NCBI GenBank assembly: GCA_000934385.1
Contig: KN880678.1
Coordinates: 1-34,970, forward strand
Direction: 5' to 3'
Length of the DNA stretch: 34,970 nucleotides
Source of the DNA: Cylindrobasidium torrendii FP15055 ss-10
Taxonomy: Eukaryota; Basidiomycota; Agaricomycetes; Agaricales; Physalacriaceae
In this document: positions 1-10,369 of the stretch, piece after piece
Layout of the letters: each line of letters starts with the position of its first letter
Numbering within the stretch: the first letter of the stretch is position 1
The notes under the pieces: model-generated
The model's database searches: none
What the model was told of the DNA's origin: nothing
The model's input: the letters and a program-made list of their open reading frames with translations, nothing else
Position numbers and translations under genes: made by a program

Positions 1-564
1 ACCATTGTTTTGTACATGGAGGCACGCACACTGTGCTTGAAGATACAGAAAAAATATACGTGGCATTCTGATGGCATAATGAAGGTGGCATCAAGTTCTC
101 TAATGGTACGTACTTCTCCAGCGCGAGATATGGGCATAACTGCTCAATGATCGAGTTTGATCACATTTTTCTTCGTAATTCACAAAGCCCCCCAGGTTAG
201 CACACCATCCTCAAAGCTGATAGAACACTCATATATAGCACTAGATTCTATACTGAAATTCGTACGGTGTGGCAGGCTATCCCTCCTCGCAAATTCCAAC
301 TTTATTCACTCAGGGTACATTATTCACGTCAGGGGCAGTGATAGTAGTGTAGGGTCTTGCTGATCCACCCTGCCTATCGTGCGATCATGCCGTGTGTGCA
401 TTTCGGATGCTTTAACCCCATCGGCCTTCTCGGGATCTACGGCATTGTGGGGTTAATATCCGGAGTACTGCCCGATGCCAAATGCGCTTCCGCCGCGGAA
501 CCATGCGCGGCACAATTCGCCCCTGCTTGGCTTCTTACCATCATCGTCCCACCACTATTCCCGT
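1..564. other. Upstream intergenic DNA of the first gene
   Basis: No convincing coding exon is seen. A TATA-like run (TATATAG) lies at 232-238, about 330 bases ahead of the first gene's ATG. That distance would need a long leader or a 5' UTR intron, so its link to that gene is only a guess. Confidence 0.4.
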
Positions 565-1895
565 ATGCCCACACCTGGAGCTGCAGACCAGGACGTACTT
601 CACAAATTCCACGAAGAGCTACGAGATGAGAGCAAGCAAGTCGTTGTTGAGATGTTCCTCTGGACCTTGTATCTGGTTGTGGCTATCTACGCGCTTATAA
701 TCCAAGTGTACGCAATTTTCTTGCCTTGTTGGGCTTGCTTTTTATCCAACCATTGCAGAAAACGGAGTTCACGTTCCATCGCACACATGGTTCTCCTTGC
801 ATCTACAATACTATTATTCGTGATGTCCACGAGCCTATTATGTGCACGGACAGCTCTCTCTTATCTCAGAATGGAGTGGTACTTCTCCAAGCATCCGGAC
901 TGGTCACTTGAAGACAGATACACAAGATACTTCGAGTACAGCAAGACTTGGAGGACACCCATTCAGGTTGTGTGGACTATTCATGTACGCATTATCTCTC
1001 CCAGTTGTGTATGCCCATTTGAACGTATGCAAGGTCATCCTCGGCGATGGGATAGTCATCTGGAGGGCTTGGGTGGTTTGGAAGAACAATCGGGTGCAAC
1101 GATTGGTGTTTATACCCATGTCGTTCCTTCTGGTCTCTGTTGGTGAGTACACTCTTTTGTCGTTACTGTGGTGCCATAACCTCCCTCAGCTTTCTTGATA
1201 ATTGCAAATTTATGCAATGCAATATCGCATCCCATACCGGAAGACAGCCAATTATGCTTGTGGCGCGACGCGGTCCCGTGGGCGATATCACTAATCACGC
1301 ATGTGGTGTCGACAGTCTTCATCGCGGTCAGAGTTTGGTGCGTCACGGTCCTTGCGTGCTCCGGTGTCTGTCTGACAACACTTTAGGCAATGGCGATCCC
1401 TCGTCCAATCTGGAGACTCGAACCCAAGCAAGTCCAAAATCTGGAAAACCATGGCGCTGTTGGTCGAATCTGGGTGTGCCTATGTCCTTGTTTGGGTGAG
1501 CGAAATGTGTCTGCATCAAGTAAAAACTAAAGGATTTGCATAGGTGTTCGCCATTTTCGTGCAATTTGGGCCAGTTCTCTCCGGTGGCGGCGTCGAGTAC
1601 CTATACCGCAGCCTAGCGCCTCTTTCTGATCAGCTTACGGTGAGGTTTTCCCGTTCTGCCAGGCCTCGGACTCACACGAGAACAGGGTCTGTACCCCACT
1701 GTGATCATTGTATTGGTGAAGCTCAGGCTCTCGGTGGACGACAGGAGCGTAGCCAACTCTTCGCAGAGTGACTCTCGATACGAGCGAGCACCTCAGTTGA
1801 CTTCAATACGTTTCACGCCGCCGACTAGTACAAGTCCGCGGAGCGTGAGTTCTGACCATGAGTACGAGTTGAATATAATGGAATGCAAGCCGTGA
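565..1895 (+). CDS. Seven-helix integral membrane protein, agaricomycete family
   Basis: Uncharacterised serpentine membrane protein of a family expanded in Agaricomycetes; no substrate or ligand is known to me. Exons I join: 565-707, 759 to about 902 (or 878), 967-1142, 1190-1337, 1387-1495, 1544-1639 and 1686-1895. Apart from the second donor, introns are GT-AG, 46-51 nt, and keep phase. The product is about 341 residues (333 with the alternative donor). Hydrophobic segments include WTLYLVVAIYALIIQ, MVLLASTILLFVM, the CGLFMYALSLPVVYAHL region, IPMSFLLVSVAFLIIAN, PWAISLITHVVSTVFIAV, MALLVESGCAYVLVWVFAIF and GLYPTVIIVLV. Family-like motifs are the VIWRAWVVW loop, LLVESG, and YPTxIIVLVK in the last helix, followed by a polar cytoplasmic tail of about 55 residues. 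The start codon is the ATG just before the first helix. Only the second exon's donor is uncertain. I am confident of the family type and have no basis for a function. Confidence 0.8.
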
Positions 1896-2940
1896 ACGAT
1901 CTCGTCGAGCGACTCAACAGGAAGATCTGGCAACACCATTATCGCGCGACCTTGCGCTCTGAGCTAGATTTGCTCCTCGGGCTCGCAAGCCAGTGAATGT
2001 CCACTTCGCGCGGGTTCGACTGCCGTTAGGCATGGCAGGTGCTCTAGCCATGGATTGCGTCCTGCCACAAGACCGTTCAGACGTCCCAACTAAGCCCACC
2101 TTTCCCTTGTCGGCGTCTTCTTCTCAGCGCTCTGGACCGCTGTGAACCGCAGAGTTTGCAGGTAGTGCACTAGATTTGCACGTCCCGCGTTGGTGATGTG
2201 TAGTCGAGAACGCCGCTCGGCACACTGCGGGGTTGGCACACGCACGAGCGAGCTCTCAAGATGAGATTGACTGAGATGGGACCAGTGGGTATGGTTTATA
2301 AGAAGACGGTCTCGTCTTCGCTTGATCATTCCCCTACCCTTTGCCGTCCACTGTTCAAATCGTAAGCTCGTTGGTCCTCGACACGGTTGAGCTCTGTTGA
2401 GACGTGCCATAGTGAAATCATGATCTTGCCTACGTTCAAGTACATGCTCAAGCCTGTCCCCGCTCTCAAGAGTGCTAGCTCGGTCACCAACGCCCTGTCT
2501 TCGTGCCAAAAGGGTTTGCGCTCATGTCCCGAAGAGACAATAACAGCATCGACGTTATGTTCAGCGCAGTCACCCTCGACCGCTTTGATGTCAATGTCGC
2601 CAACCTCATTATCAAGTCCGTCGATCCAAGAACCGCCGCGTAAGTGTAACATCGCTCTGAGTGGAAGTTTGGAGGATAACCACTCGATAACTAGGCATAC
2701 AACAGTGAATATGTACCGCTAGTTGAGCGCGAGTGGCTTTGCGAGCACGCATCTATTTGACTCATCAAATTCGTAACTAAAGAACGTTCACAATAAACAA
2801 GGGACGCTTCCAACCCTGGGCTGCTTAAACAAAAGCGCTTTATTGTCCTTCGTTATGGCGCCTAAAGGACCGCTCAACCCCGATTGAGACAGATGTGGAC
2901 TGGTAGCAATGAGGCTACTTGTTATTGTGACCTTGAGAAG
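1896..2940. other. Intergenic DNA, possible decayed coding
   Basis: No intact gene. Short stretches read like worn protein-coding sequence on the plus strand. One open run near 1884-1995 begins MQAVNDLVERLNRKIW. Another near 2499-2643 contains DVMFSAVTLDRFDVNVANLI and ends at a TAA. I recognise neither and cannot join them in a phase-consistent way. They may be exons of a gene I cannot resolve, relics, or chance. Confidence 0.3.
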
Positions 2941-2942
2941 CG

Positions 2943-2950
2943 TATATAAG
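2943..2950 (+). promoter_or_regulatory. TATA box of the orphan gene at 3258
   Basis: A clean TATATAAG lies 308 bases upstream of the ATG at 3258. Transcription from about 2975 would give a leader of about 280 bases. That leader holds an upstream ORF (ATG at 3013, about 39 codons), or part of it may be removed as a 5' UTR intron. Confidence 0.5.
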
Positions 2951-3257
2951 AGGTGCATGGGGGATGGAACTCGATCAGCTTACCTTCCTAACCCATACCC
3001 ACCCGTACATCAATGGCAGACCCTCTATCAGAGATTTCGGTGTGTCCAAGTGTCTTTCCATCGAAGGGCACTGTAGACCAACGAGTGATTCACAGACTGC
3101 GAAGTCTACAACACCAACGACTGCAGAATTAGTCAGACCTACGCCGAAAGTGGCTACAACAAAGGCGACCAGAAACGTACAAGTCAGCACTTGATTTCGT
3201 ACAAGAAACGAGTGGCTGACCCTGAGACAGGTTCAGGTGCCCTCTCCTCCTCCCACC

Positions 3258-4190
3258 ATGGCAGTAGCGAGAACGCCTACCCCGACACCCGTCGACGAGC
3301 CTCCCTTGACACAATCATCGCGAAAACGTCAACGAGATGGCGATGACTTGGATGAAGTCGCCCCAGCGAAAGTCGTCAAGACTTCGCGCGCACCGCTTCC
3401 ACCCTTTGAGCGTCGCTGCGCCAGCGTACCACCCTCTTTCAAGTTCTGGCCCAGCGTGGAGCGCAAGGGATTAGGAAACGCCGAACCTCCCGCCTGGCGC
3501 CGCCCCAAGGCTCGTCGCCAAAGCGTATCAGCGCCACCAGAATTCAGCGTCCTCGGCAGTCAATACGACCCGGCCTACAAAGTGAACTTCTGGTTCATCG
3601 TCGCGCCCTACACCAAACGGATCTTCCGCGTGAACCAGACGACGACCCTCAAAGGGAGGAGAGACTTCAGTATCGAGGTCACACCAGAGGGTGTGCTGTT
3701 CGACAAATCTATGCAGGGACACCGTAGCAAGCGGCGTCGCCCAGCCGAGACTATCATGCCTGACAATTACAATGCGAAGCGGCCGTGGATGCCGTACTGG
3801 CCGCGCGGGGCGATTTTGCTGTCCGAGGAGGAGCATGAAGAGCAGGTGGCCCACCAGGCGTTCATCAAGGAGCAGCGAAGAAAGCATGCGAGCCGGAAGA
3901 TGACCATGCCGTACGCGTCCTTTTTCCACGAGAGGACAATGGCGCTTTCTCTGGGTGGTCCTGTGGATGAGGGTGATGCACATGTGCTGGGGTATCCGTG
4001 GCCTCCACCTACAGGCAAGGCGGCTTGGGAGGTGATTGTTGCAAAGTATGGGGCTGCATATGCCAATCCAGAGTTATTGAAGGAGGACGAAGGAGCCGTG
4101 TACCAGCCTGTGCTGCCAATGAAATCGAATGTTGGGCCACTGCCGATGCCAGAGATGATTCGACCCGACATGTGGGAGAAGGGCAAGTAA
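3258..4190 (+). CDS. Orphan basic protein, single exon, probably nuclear
   Basis: Uncharacterised protein of 310 residues with no domain I recognise. The ATG at 3258 sits in a textbook CCACCATGG context and opens a run of more than 900 bases without an intron, unusual in this window. The first 50 residues are low in complexity and rich in Pro and Thr, followed by a basic cluster SRKRQRDGDDLDE that resembles a nuclear localisation signal. The middle holds an aromatic core (YKVNFWFIVAPYTKRIFRVN, then GRRDFSIEVTPEGVLFD). A charged helix-prone stretch (EEEHEEQVAHQAFIKEQRRK) follows, and the C-terminal part is rich in Pro and Gly. There is no signal peptide or membrane segment. A TATA box is at 2943. 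Probably a fungal orphan gene; function unknown. Confidence 0.72.
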   Translation: MAVARTPTPTPVDEPPLTQSSRKRQRDGDDLDEVAPAKVVKTSRAPLPPFERRCASVPPSFKFWPSVERKGLGNAEPPAWRRPKARRQSVSAPPEFSVLGSQYDPAYKVNFWFIVAPYTKRIFRVNQTTTLKGRRDFSIEVTPEGVLFDKSMQGHRSKRRRPAETIMPDNYNAKRPWMPYWPRGAILLSEEEHEEQVAHQAFIKEQRRKHASRKMTMPYASFFHERTMALSLGGPVDEGDAHVLGYPWPPPTGKAAWEVIVAKYGAAYANPELLKEDEGAVYQPVLPMKSNVGPLPMPEMIRPDMWEKGK

Positions 4191-4831
4191 GAGTATGGGG
4201 GCGGGTTGTTCGGAAGAATCTGTTAATTATTTCTCATTTATTCAGTAGCGCGCATAGTATAGTAGATCAAGCAATAGTCTAATGGATACGGAAGGGGGGA
4301 TGTGCGTCCGAAAACTAAGAGTAGCGCTACGAAGATAAACGTTACTCAACTCTGTATGGACATTGACTGGCGCGCTCTGTGAATCCGTCAAGTGCCAAAA
4401 CGGCACCGTCAGGCAGAGGCACACCAGCGCATCAATCTTCCACGAACGTAACAGGACACTGCTTGGGAAAGAACAGCGACCTTGACTAGTCTGTGGGGTT
4501 TGTCGAACGGAATGAAGCAGCAGATGCGGCAGCGCGAGCGAAGCACGACATGAGGGACTTGATATGATTTGATTTGAAGACGATCCATTTTTCGAGGTGA
4601 CGGTGAAAAATGAGGTCGTTTTGCGGGGTTTATACCCGCATCAAAGTGTGATCGATCATCAATTGCGCCATCCTCGACCGCCCACTCATGAACGCCACGG
4701 TGCAGGTTTGCGATAGAAGCCCACCTGCCCTGGCCGCTTCATTCTATCATACCTTCGCGCTTTTGATGTGCTTGTCTCATTCTGTCAACAAGTGGCACTG
4801 CACTCAGCTGTGACACGCAGTGCACTGTCAC
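4191..4831. other. Intergenic DNA between orphan gene and tRNA
   Basis: Holds the 3' end of the upstream gene and the upstream region of the tRNA. No ORF worth reporting and no repeat recognised. Confidence 0.5.
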
Positions 4832-4923
4832 TCCGGTATGGTGTAACGGCTAACATTGCCGCCTTTCAGATTCCTTCTGGGATTAGCGCGCGGCAGCTCG
4901 GGGTTCGATTCCCCGTACCGGAA
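4832..4923 (+). tRNA. tRNA-Glu (anticodon UUC), with 20-nt intron
   Basis: The acceptor arms TCCGGTA (4832-4838) and TACCGGA (4916-4922) pair fully. The D-arm sequence TGGTGTAACGGCTA is typical of eukaryotic tRNA-Glu. The T arm is CGGGG-TTCGATT-CCCCG. The anticodon stem GCCGC (4858-4862) pairs with GCGGC (4890-4894). The loop starts C-T-TTC-A, with anticodon TTC at 4865-4867. An extra 20 bases (4869-4888) sit between positions 37 and 38, the standard place for a nuclear tRNA intron. It decodes GAA. A and B box promoters are internal. Confidence 0.93.
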
Positions 4924-5573
4924 TTCCTTTTTGCGCTCGCTCTCGAAAAGACGCTCAACGAGTTACGAGAGGTTGGGCAACAAGTCATGCACATAAAATG
5001 CGTGAGCCGCTTTCTACTATGACGATTCGCCTAGAGTCGAGATGCAGCAGAGTCTTGGGCCTTGGCCTCCGGGCCCTCCAGTGGGAGCCGGCTTTTAGAT
5101 TGCCATCGACGTCCTGCGGCCCACGGCCCATCGCCGAACGCACCGTGCTTTCGATCAACTTGAATTGCATCTTGCCAGTGACCATGATCATGTCCGACGC
5201 CCAGTATGGCAGACTCAATTCTATCTGCAATGTCCATCGGAGGGCCGATGGGAATTGGCACTGCAAGCTATCGAATGTGAGTTCAGTATCGCAGTGGAGT
5301 TGAGTCCCCTTGTATCTGCCCTGGGCCAGTGAAGGGAACTCGTCGGATGAGACGGAAACCAACCTGTTTTCGTGCGAAGTGCGAGGAATACATTTTGATG
5401 ATGGCATATAAGGATGCGTACCGAGATAGGTGTCTTCGCCACCTTTCTTTCCCTTCCTTATACCCTGTCGATTTCTAAAGCGCTAGACCGTCTGAAATCA
5501 CTTTTACTTGCTTCTGGAATGTCTTTGAGTTTGAGAGGTGCGTTGATCTTCCTCATCATGGTCTTCGTGTATA
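4924..5573. other. Intergenic DNA upstream of the RTA1-like gene
   Basis: A TATAAG at 5407-5412 lies about 160 bases ahead of the next ATG and may be its core promoter. An open minus-strand run of about 140 codons (4985-5407) has no recognisable domain, so I do not call it a gene. Confidence 0.4.
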
Positions 5574-6796
5574 ATGATGGTCGACCTTCTCGTAGAGCGC
5601 ATTGCGGTCCTGTTGACCACTGCAGTAGATGCCGCTGGAAGCCAAGTGCATCGAGGGAGCTTTTACAAGTATACACCGAACGAAGCTATATGCATCACAT
5701 TCCTTGTTCTTTTTTCTGTGGCTACCTGTGCGTCCAGGCTTCCGTTTACCTCTTATTTCTGTTTCTTTTTCTTTGCTAACGGCGCTACCGTGCAGTGTGC
5801 CATGCCGGTTTAGCAATACGGTACCGTGTATGGTGGATGCTCGGTACAGCAGTGATGTGCGGTATCCTGGAGATTCTTGGATGGGGCGCGCGCTTGTGGT
5901 CAAGTCACGAAGCGTGGAACGCCAAGCCATACGAGATGCAGTACGTCCGTCCCTCTTGCTCTTGCTCTCCTTTGTTACTTGATTGTCGACCTAGACGCCC
6001 CTCAGGTTGACATGCACCATTCTCGGTCCAACGCCCCTCCTTGCGGCCAACTTCTTAATCATGGAACAAGTCATTGTGCGTCTTGGAGAGGGCTATTGCC
6101 GCCTCCGGACGAAATGGTTCACTATCATCTTCCTGTCAAGCGATATCGCCTCTCTCATCGTGCAGGCTGTGGGTGGCGGCACGGCTGCAAAGGCTCTTGC
6201 GATGGGGAAAGATCCAGAGAACGGTGGTCATATTATGCTGGGCGGTATTGTCCTCCAAATGGGTGCGGTTTGATTTCGTGTTCACGGTGCGAGCGGATCC
6301 TGATAGAGTTTTATGCAGCAACCATTACGACTTATGCGATTGTAGCCTCTGAGTTTTTTGTGCGCTATGCAAGAGATAAACCTCTTTCTGGACGTCGCAA
6401 CATTCGTGGAAATTTGGCTAGGAGCCTCAAGCTTCAGAACCTAGGTCTTCTCTTTAGTACTGTCTGCATGTTCATTCGGTGAGCAAGCATCGCTAACTCG
6501 CGAATCTTTTTGACCCCTTTTCGAAAGCGCTGTTTACCGTACAATTGAGCTCGTTGATGGATGGACGGGACGAATCATCACAACAGAGGTGTACTTTAGT
6601 ATGCACGGAATACCCAATCCGAATTTATACAACTAATACTTCGACAGACGTGCTCGACGGGGCTATGATCACGCTGGCCATATTCACCTCTGTTTTCTTG
6701 CATCCTGGGATGTTGCTTCGTCCAGAGAACAAGGGTGTCATCATAGAAGATGTCGAGATGAGGTATGCGGCCAGTCCTAACTTTCATCTGGACTAG
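5574..6796 (+). CDS. RTA1-like membrane protein (lipid-translocating exporter family)
   Basis: Seven-helix plasma-membrane protein of the fungal RTA1/RSB1 family. Members move or bind sphingoid bases and other lipids and can confer resistance to toxic lipophiles; the substrate here is unknown. Exons: 5574-5727, 5796-5940, 6006-6262, 6307-6478, 6528-6598 and 6648-6796, giving 948 coding bases and 315 residues, a normal family length. Family motifs in order: YTPNEAICITFLVLFSVAT (helix 1), ILEILGWGARLWSS, ILGPTPLLAANFLI, FTIIFLSSDIASLIVQAVGG followed by the GGHIMLGGIVLQM helix, FRTIEL-type YRTIELVDGW, and VYFNVLDGAMITLAIF near the end. All introns are GT-AG. The start is the first in-frame ATG ahead of helix 1; the second Met (5577) is possible. 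The stop at 6796 is chosen by read-through; splicing at the nearby GTATGC would end the protein at almost the same place. Confidence 0.92.
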
Positions 6797-7541
6797 ACGG
6801 TTAACCTCGAACCATAGATAGATTGGACGCGCGAAGTAACCCACCATTCATTTCCTCCCATTTGTTGTATCGTGTTCACTTGAAGTCGTCGTATTACATA
6901 TTTTCAGATAGCATTTCGACTCCTCTGAGCTCCTCGTCCTCGTCCGCACAGAGAGAATAGAGCGCGAGCTGATCGGTGCCGTGCATAATGAAAGAAGAGT
7001 GACGGATCAAAGTCGTGATATTGCTGAGATGGCGGGACCAGGCGTTGTACGGGGCCACAGTGGCCTCTACCATCGCAAAAGCCCGACGTTTCCCGCCACA
7101 CCGGCGGGGTTCATTTGTTGAGAGGCGGCAGGTGTTTTGTCGGCGGCCCAAGGCCTTGGACACACTGCGTAATAAGTGATTTCGATGTGCCTGATATCCG
7201 TCGGACCGTCCATTCAAGTATAGCAAAGTCGAGCGACTCCCAAAGGAATGCAGATGCTTCGCGTTAGCCGTACGAAGCAATGTAACCATATTTTCGTGCT
7301 ATGAAATAGTAAGTTCATTTCTTCTGGATTTGTACAAAGAAAAGGCCGACAAAATAGCAAGAAAATGCCCGCCGCCTAGGCACAATCGGATCCGGGTTCT
7401 GGACCTGAACGAGCGTCACAAAAACATGTTGGTTGTTTGGGTTGATCATCTCGGTCCAGTTTCCTCCCACCACGTTCAGTCTGCTCTCGCCTCCTTCCCC
7501 TCTCCTTTTTCACTCTTTTGCGCATCCCCGTTCCCCTAGAC
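6797..7541. other. Intergenic DNA with a doubtful minus-strand ORF
   Basis: A minus-strand open run of 131 codons (6894-7289) ends in an acidic tail (CADEDEELRGVEMLSENM) and could be the last exon of an unrecognised gene. No upstream exon or domain supports it. The end of the stretch is the pyrimidine-rich promoter or leader of the gene at 7542. Confidence 0.35.
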
Positions 7542-9675
7542 ATGGCCTCAGAACTTGCCTACATCGACGCAGAGAAGGGGCACGCCGAGGAGGTGTATTA
7601 TTCCCAATTGCAACACAACAATTCGACCCGGACGCTTGTAGCGATACCAGAACACAAGCCTGTCCTTCTCCGCAGTGGCTCCAATGCAAGCACAGCGACA
7701 ATTGTTGCACCCCCGCCATCCAAGTACCTCAGCTTCGACGAGCTCTCTGCCATCAAGCGGTCCACCAAGACCCCTGCGCCTCTATGGGTCAAATTCCGCC
7801 TTTGGTTCAATGCATACAAGTGAGTAACGAGTCCATTCGACGATACATCATCATCTTGAATCTCGCAGACGCCTGTTCACGATCTGTTTCCTGTTCAACT
7901 TCATTGCACTGCTCTGTGCCGCCACTGGGCGTTGGACATACCCCCGAGAATATACCGGCGCATTCATCCTTGGCAACCTCCTCATTGGAGTCCTCGTCCG
8001 CACAGAACTGTTCGCCCGCATTCTGTATGCCGCTCTTGCCTCCCTTTTCGCCAAGGTGCGCCCCTCAGGAACATTCTCACCCCGCAGTCATCTCACCTCG
8101 TCTCATAGTGGTCGCCTCTCTGGTTTCGTCTCGGAATATCATCAACCTTGCAACATCTTGGCGGTGTCCACACTGGCTGTGCATCGTCCGCCGTGATGTG
8201 GCTCATCTTCAAGATGACCCTTGTCTTCAAAGAGTTCGATATGCACCAAGCCACTCTGGCGTTTGGTGTCCTCACGACGATGAGCGTTGGCGCTGCCATG
8301 ATCTTTGCACTCCCTTGGATCCGCAATCACCACCATAAGTGCGTCGTCGTTCACACCGTTGCACAGCTAACTGACACTGCCTCAGCGTCTTCGAACGGAA
8401 CCATCGCATGTTTGGCTGGTACGCATGCCCCTTTGTCGAGCTATTTTCTGCTCACACATTTTCATCAGGCTCGGTCTCCTCTTCAGTGCGTGGATTGGAT
8501 AGGTCGTCGTAAAAATACCCAGGCTTACCAATGGTTTCTTAGCATGGATCTTCGTCTTCCTTGGTGATAGCTGGGACAGCGAGACACGGCAGTTTTACCC
8601 CGGTCGTGCTGTACGCCAGCAGGACTTCTGGTTCTGCCTTTTGATGACCTGCCTGTGCGTATTAAGTGTATCATTATTGATGAAGACTGATGAATCGACA
8701 GCATCCTTGCGCCTTGGGTGACCGTTCGTTGCGTTCCCGTCGAGATCACTGTGGTATGAATATTCACAATCCCTCCTTGCCCATAGCTCAACCATGCCCA
8801 GCCTTCGTCCAAGGTTGCGATTATCAAGTTCGAACGCGGCATGCAGCAAGGCCTCCTTGCTCGCGTTTCCCATGGTCCCCTCTGGGAGTACCACGCATTG
8901 TATGCCCAGTATTTGCATTCCCTTCATTCCCGTTTAACACTTCGCTAGCGGAATCATCAGCGAGGGCGTCCATGCGAAGGAGCACTACCTCATTGCCGGT
9001 GTGCAGGGAGACGTGCGTTCTTCATCACACTCACCAGCCGATTGTGCAAGCTAACCGTAATCCCAGTTCACGCGCGGACTTGTCGATAACCCGCCAACCC
9101 ATCTCTGGACACGGGAGCTCAAGGTGTGTAATACCACTGTATGTTGAACGTATAGGAACTAATGCGAAGGGTTATAGGTTCCTGCAATTGGCAACACTTC
9201 CTCGCTGTACCGTCGAGGCATTCGCGTCTGTACTGGAACGGGTCTAGGCGCCGCACTTTCTACCTGCATCCAGGTAACCTACCCCACAACCCATGTCGCC
9301 TAAGTAGCCCTTGCTGACGCATATTCATTAGAACGATGGCTGGTATCTAGTGTGGATGGGCTCTGACCAGGAGAAGACCTTTGGACCCATCATCTCCGGC
9401 CTCATCGACAAGCACCTCGTACCCAAGAAGCGCGTCACACTGTGGGACTCCAAAGCGCGCGGATGCCGCCCAGATGCGGTCAGGCTCGTCAAGGATATCT
9501 ACGACGCGTGGGGAGCCGAGGTCGTTATGATCACCAGCAACGCAGGAGGAAATAAGGAGCTCATGGAGGGCCTTACCGCGTCGAAGATCCCGTGTTTCGT
9601 GCGTATTCTCATTCCTATTGTCATCTTCGATGTTGGCTAACCTTTTGTTCGCAGGGCACACTCTGGGATTTCTAA
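7542..9675 (+). CDS. TmpA-like membrane flavoprotein (NRPS12-like reductase domain)
   Basis: Integral membrane oxidoreductase-like protein related to Aspergillus nidulans TmpA, a putative membrane flavoprotein that influences asexual development. The same domain occurs at the C terminus of some NRPS-like proteins. Thirteen exons: 7542-7819, 7869-8055, 8109-8338, 8386-8418, 8469-8485, 8543-8654, 8702-8753, 8814-8899, 8949-9012, 9067-9123, 9178-9273, 9332-9598 and 9655-9675. They total 1500 coding bases (499 residues) with every phase consistent. The N-terminal 95 residues are cytoplasmic. Helices follow (FTICFLFNFIALLCAATG; GAFILGNLLIGVLV; MWLIFKMTLVF; TTMSVGAAMIFALPWI; LGLLFTWIFVFLGDSW; FWFCLLMTCLILAPWV). 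The reductase-like part has HGPLWEYHAFGIISEG, VQGDFTRGL, a CTGTGLGAALS nucleotide-binding-type loop, a degenerate GRPD-type motif in RGCRPDAVRL, and the family terminus GTLWDF. Enzymatic activity is inferred only from the fold. Confidence 0.9.
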
Positions 9676-10369
9676 ACACCCTTGTCATCACCCATTCCCC
9701 AATTCTCAGAGAAGGAAGGACTTCAGCATCGACTCACCAATCAGACCCACAAAAACCCAACTATCGCTACACAAACCGCACTCGTTCGACTCGGACTCGT
9801 CCATCAGTGATTTAGCCTCCAGCCACCACGGCTCACCGTCTTCCTTCTGCGACTTCTAACGAAACTGGCACGGCCTGGCCTGGCGCCCCCGCCTTCATGT
9901 AGGTTAACGAGAACAAGACTTGGTGTTGAACGCCCCGGCCGGTGGTCGTAATTATTTATTCAGCGTTCCCCCTCCCCCTCCCCTTGCGCGCTTCGGTCGC
10001 GCAAGTTCACTGTATCCCTCCGTTTTTTAATTTACTTACTGGGTATCTATGTGCTCGCAAGCGAGTGGGTTTTCCTCGCTTGGTCGAGGTGTTGATTTAT
10101 GTTTGTTGTATTTACCTACACACACGTATCGTGCATTGTATGTTCGAGCATATACAGTATCTATTTGAGATGGAATGTTATTGTAATGTTGACATGCGTC
10201 AAGCGGGGACTGTCTTGAGCAGCGATTCTTGCGAAAATGAACAGTCTGGAAGTGAAAGTAGCAAAGTCCGTCATCAAGTTGGGCAACTAGAACATCTTAT
10301 TCACACAAAACAAGCATTGAACACAAAGTAGCATTAGTAAACCAACCCTGCCACTCGTAAAGCAGCTAC
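9676..10369. other. Intergenic DNA downstream of the TmpA-like gene
   Basis: 3' flank of the preceding gene. Short open runs have no recognisable product. No repeat is seen before the start of the duplicated unit near 10370. Confidence 0.5.

Noticed and set aside
4985..5407. 140-codon minus-strand open run
   Set aside because: No domain, no supporting splice structure and no ortholog-like motif; also overlaps the likely promoter of the RTA1-like gene.
6894..7289. 131-codon minus-strand ORF as a definite gene
   Set aside because: The acidic C terminus is suggestive, but there is no upstream exon, no domain and no promoter signal; kept only as a note on the intergenic entry.
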